A DNA stretch of 8,086 nt from the NCBI GenBank assembly GCA_031254385.1, contig JAIRUO010000263.1, positions 1 through 8,086 of the forward strand. The letters run 5' to 3'. This document shows, piece by piece, positions 5,760 through 8,086 of the stretch. Origin of the DNA: Treponema sp. GTDB taxonomy: Bacteria; Spirochaetota; Spirochaetia; Treponematales; Breznakiellaceae. Position numbers and translations under genes: made by a program. The stretch's first letter is position 1; each line of letters begins with the position of its first letter. The notes under the pieces were generated by a model. It searched no databases. It had not been told where the DNA came from and saw nothing but the letters and a program-made list of their open reading frames with translations.

Positions 5760-7316
5760 CTAATTGCCATTAACAACAAATAACCGCTTTAGCTCATCGT
5801 CAATTGTAAACATAAAAAAATCACGCATAAAGCCGTACTTCATTTGAGTCTTTACCAGTTTGAATCCGCTTTTTAAGAAGTTATTTGCGCTAAAATAATT
5901 ATCTGGCGATACAGTTGCAAAAACTTTTTCCTTTTTATTACGCGCTGCGGCAAAAACTGAAACAGAAATCATAAATTTCTGAATTTCAAAACCTCTGGAT
6001 TCTTGTGCTGTAAACATACAGTCAATTACGGAGTTTCCACTCTGTTCCTCGCAGCCGCAGTCTTTAGCTAAATCAGAGCTTTTATCCGGATTTAGCATCA
6101 GCAGACAAAACGCTACAAGTTTTTCATCCTCATAAAGTCCGAAAGACAAATGTTTTACCAGCGCGTTTTCCATTTCCTCATCGGAAAGGGGTACGAAAAG
6201 ACTTTTATCGGTAAGTAGCTGACATACGTCATTTTGAAGGATAGTCGTATCACGCTTATCTTCTTTTCTTAACAAACGTAATACCAATTCTTTTTTTACT
6301 GAGCGTTTATTCACAAAATTTATATTCAGAGGCATAAAATTGCCTGTAACAAATCTATATACATTTTGCTTTTTATGCAAATCATAGTTGAATAGATAGA
6401 CGACATCGTTCATGCCCTTATTACTGTCCTCTTTTTCGTTAAGGTTTCTTGGATACTCAAACCATAAGTCATACAGTGCGCTTATATTGGTATAAGCATT
6501 CCATTGGGGTAGCAGTTCGCTATTTTGTACCGTTGGGTTATTTACGGCAGCAAAAAACCTATATCGAAACATCTCGTCTACTAATGAAATATCCAGAGTT
6601 TCGCTTACCAAGATCAAATACAGCGGCTCAAAAAATGCTAAGTAGGTCACAATATCATAGGGCATATCACCGTTGTACGGAGGCGTTTCCCGAATGCCAA
6701 AATTTCTAAAAAAATCTTCGACATAACGATAAAAACGGATCCTTGCCGGGGCAGATTCAAATTCATGAGAAAGGTCTAATAATAGCTTCATATAGGCTGA
6801 TTTATCCTGAAACGAAAGCTTCTTAAACCATTCAAGCGTATTAACTTTATTCGTCTTATTGCTTTCAGTGGCAACGCTTTTTGGACGAGAGGTCAGGAAA
6901 GCACCGGAAGTAAGCCTTTGAAACATCGCATCGTAATAAACCATTTTGCCGACAAGGCAGTTTACACGGGGCAAAAATGAAAGATTTACAGGAAGATCTT
7001 GCGGAAACTCCTCAAAGCCGTCAAGCATAATGCCTATTATCGGTTTATTCTTTTCGTAAGCGCGCATAATTTCTTTTACCATAACATCATTCTCGTCATG
7101 AATGCGTTCGTTGAGAGCGTCTTGCGACAGCATAAGAATAAAGTCATCGCATTCGTCAATGGCTTTATGAATATTATCTATGTAATCCCCGCTGCCCAGC
7201 GAGTGAAAATCAAGAAATACATTATATCCAGCTTCTTTTAAATCCCTATGTAACATTACCGCATGCGCCCCTGCTCCCTTTCTTCGATAGCTTATGAAGA
7301 TATTATTATGGCTCAT
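5760..7316 (-). CDS. TIR domain - GNAT acetyltransferase-like fusion protein
   Basis: The 518-residue protein has three parts. Residues 1-135 are a TIR domain: IFISYRRKGAG (6-16), LKEAGYNVFLD (26-36), a GDYIDNIHKAIDECDDFILMLS strand-helix-strand unit, and E82 in the VKEIMRAYE helix where TIR NADases carry the catalytic glutamate; KPIIGIML follows. Residues about 160-320 are helical and aromatic-rich with no family I can name. Residues about 340-505 resemble GNAT acetyltransferases: LYEDEKLVAFCLLML, SRGFEIQKFMI, VFATVSPDNYFSANNFLKSGFKLVKTQMKYG. The acetyl-CoA loop reads RGFEIQ where RGxGIQ or RGxGIG is usual. AGGAGG lies 8 bases before the ATG, and a promoter lies upstream. It is probably cytoplasmic. 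TIR suggests NAD+ cleavage or signalling in defence; an actual acetylation activity is uncertain. Confidence 0.85.
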   Translation of the reverse strand: MSHNNIFISYRRKGAGAHAVMLHRDLKEAGYNVFLDFHSLGSGDYIDNIHKAIDECDDFILMLSQDALNERIHDENDVMVKEIMRAYEKNKPIIGIMLDGFEEFPQDLPVNLSFLPRVNCLVGKMVYYDAMFQRLTSGAFLTSRPKSVATESNKTNKVNTLEWFKKLSFQDKSAYMKLLLDLSHEFESAPARIRFYRYVEDFFRNFGIRETPPYNGDMPYDIVTYLAFFEPLYLILVSETLDISLVDEMFRYRFFAAVNNPTVQNSELLPQWNAYTNISALYDLWFEYPRNLNEKEDSNKGMNDVVYLFNYDLHKKQNVYRFVTGNFMPLNINFVNKRSVKKELVLRLLRKEDKRDTTILQNDVCQLLTDKSLFVPLSDEEMENALVKHLSFGLYEDEKLVAFCLLMLNPDKSSDLAKDCGCEEQSGNSVIDCMFTAQESRGFEIQKFMISVSVFAAARNKKEKVFATVSPDNYFSANNFLKSGFKLVKTQMKYGFMRDFFMFTIDDELKRLFVVNGN

Positions 7317-7341
7317 TTTTTCAACCTCCTATTATTATGGC
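7301..7341. repeat. 12-bp direct repeat flanking TIR-GNAT ribosome binding site
   Basis: TATTATTATGGC occurs at 7301-7312, within codons 2-5 of the TIR-GNAT gene, and again at 7330-7341 just upstream of its Shine-Dalgarno sequence, 29 bases apart. It may reflect slippage or duplication, or a bound site controlling initiation. Confidence 0.6.
7325..7330 (-). promoter_or_regulatory. Strong ribosome binding site of TIR-GNAT gene
   Basis: AGGAGG on the minus strand is 8 bases from the ATG at 7316 and fixes the start codon. It contrasts with the weak or absent sites ahead of the kinase-HD, hipB and 147-residue genes. Confidence 0.85.
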
Positions 7342-7364
7342 ATAACTTTTTTATCTTATTGGTT

Positions 7365-7393
7365 ATTATGATTCAAAGTGTTTTTTACATCAA
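7365..7393 (-). promoter_or_regulatory. Promoter of TIR-GNAT gene
   Basis: On the minus strand TTGATG (7393-7388), 17 bases and CATAAT (7370-7365) form a plausible sigma70 promoter. The start site would be near 7358, leaving a leader of about 40 bases that contains the AGGAGG site. Confidence 0.55.
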
Positions 7394-7433
7394 GAGTTTT
7401 CTGGTAACATCTTCGATAAGGCAATTCGCCCTA

Positions 7434-7462
7434 TTGACATTTATGTCCATTTATGATATAAT
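7434..7462 (+). promoter_or_regulatory. Perfect consensus sigma70 promoter of the 147-residue gene
   Basis: TTGACA (7434-7439), exactly 17 bases and TATAAT (7457-7462) match the full consensus. Transcription should start between about 7467 and 7473, leaving no leader or only a few bases before the ATG at 7473. A 5-2-5 inverted repeat GACAT-TT-ATGTC (7436-7447) overlaps the -35 box and spacer and could be an operator that holds this otherwise very strong promoter in check. Confidence 0.8.
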
Positions 7463-7472
7463 ATAGATCAGC

Positions 7473-7916
7473 ATGGAAGAAGATATACAAGACCAAATCG
7501 CAAGGCTCTCTACCGTCAAGCTGAGGCTTTATATAAAATTCATCAAAATACTCCTCAGAATAGAAGATCGAGGCATAGTCTCAGAAAGAGATTACCGCAG
7601 ACTCCGCTCCCTGTTTCAGGGGCAGATCATGCTGCATTTAAAAAATGGATTCGTAAAAATAATAGCGGCTGATCTTATAAGCATAGGGCGCTGCGTGGGT
7701 CTTGGAAATGAAAATTCCAGGCTTGGAGAAGAACTGCGGACGCCTGTTATAGAAATTGTCAGTATCCTGATGGAAAACTTAGGCTTCGGGGGGAAACTGG
7801 ACGAAACGGTGTTTGCGGGGCTAGAAAAAGCAGAAGATGAAATTTACCCCCGGCTCTTCAGGCAGTCAGTCAAAGAGGCTCTCGACAATGTCCTTGTAAT
7901 ACAAAGCGACTATTGA
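7473..7916 (+). CDS. Hypothetical 147-residue helical protein
   Basis: I do not recognise the family. The protein is almost entirely predicted helix, with a charged N-terminus (MEEDIQDQIARL), a basic stretch (SERDYRRLRSLF, about 37-48), a central KIIAADLISIGRCVGLG and an acidic C-terminal part (LEKAEDEIYPRLF). No signal peptide or transmembrane segment is clear. The ATG at 7473 follows a perfect consensus promoter by 10 bases and has no Shine-Dalgarno sequence, so initiation is probably leaderless. It is divergent from TIR-GNAT, sharing a 156-base intergenic region. The reading frame remains open beyond the TGA at 7914-7916 to the end of the window. Confidence 0.7.
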   Translation: MEEDIQDQIARLSTVKLRLYIKFIKILLRIEDRGIVSERDYRRLRSLFQGQIMLHLKNGFVKIIAADLISIGRCVGLGNENSRLGEELRTPVIEIVSILMENLGFGGKLDETVFAGLEKAEDEIYPRLFRQSVKEALDNVLVIQSDY

Positions 7917-8086
7917 CTATTTTGCTTTGGTGAATTTGAACAGGGAAAAGACGGCGAATATATTATTTACCGCTTTCTCAATGACTTCCCGCACGGCTGC
8001 AAAATCATGATAGGGCCCTTTACTAACGAAACAGACGCTGAAATATTTTTTAGGCTGTGCGTTCCCCGGTATATTCAGACTGCTGT
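7917..8086 (+). CDS. Open coding frame continuing in frame after the TGA at 7914-7916 (partial)
   Basis: The 56 codons after TGA are open and read like protein (for example GEFEQGKDGEYIIYRFLNDF, then KIMIGPFTNETDAEIFFRL), and continue off the window edge. I do not recognise the family. The first in-frame ATG is only at 8007, well inside the apparently coding stretch, and there is no in-frame GTG or TTG before it. Either the upstream gene once read through here, the TGA is decoded or read through, or this is a separate gene with an unusual start. Confidence 0.45.

Noticed and set aside
1..8086. CRISPR array
   Set aside because: No regularly spaced repeats of suitable length; the repeats seen are 7-12 bases and irregularly spaced.

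Overview
The window looks like a mosaic stretch of an anaerobic bacterial chromosome. The left edge carries the end of a RACo-type corrinoid-activating protein coupled to a DUF3786 gene, a pair typical of acetogenic or methyl-transferring anaerobes. Together with the moderate base composition, HipBA and a DUF4143 remnant, a termite-gut or oral Treponema-like spirochaete would fit, but the organism is a guess from gene content only.

Layout. (1) 1-878, plus strand: 3' end of the RACo-like gene, then DUF3786. (2) About 879-3340: a conspicuously AT-rich block holding one minus-strand gene of 769 codons, which fuses an N-terminal Ser/Thr protein kinase to a C-terminal SAMHD1-like HD dNTP triphosphohydrolase. 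It has a good sigma70-type promoter that places +1 on its start codon. (3) 3341-3693: a gene-free junction with a plus-strand terminator, a second terminator, the 3' half of a CAU-anticodon tRNA on the minus strand (a displaced attachment-site half), and short repeats. (4) 3694-5263: a hipB-hipA toxin-antitoxin pair on the minus strand. (5) 5350-5754: a C-terminal remnant of an AAA/DUF4143 ATPase. (6) 5760-7316: a 518-residue minus-strand protein with an N-terminal TIR domain, an unrecognised middle region and a C-terminal GNAT acetyltransferase-like domain. (7) 7473-7916, plus strand: an unrecognised helical protein of 147 residues with a perfect consensus promoter; the same frame stays open past its TGA to the window end.

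Interpretation. The truncated tRNA implies an integrated element extending rightward from about 3526, with the intact tRNA expected beyond the right edge. HipBA, the DUF4143 fragment and the TIR-GNAT gene would lie inside it. The AT-rich kinase-HD block appears to be a separate insertion on the other side of the tRNA scar. Kinase plus dNTPase, HipBA and TIR together resemble a defence or stress-response island. The two multidomain fusions (kinase-HD and TIR-GNAT) are the best candidates for an undescribed system. Their roles are inferred from domain content, not shown.
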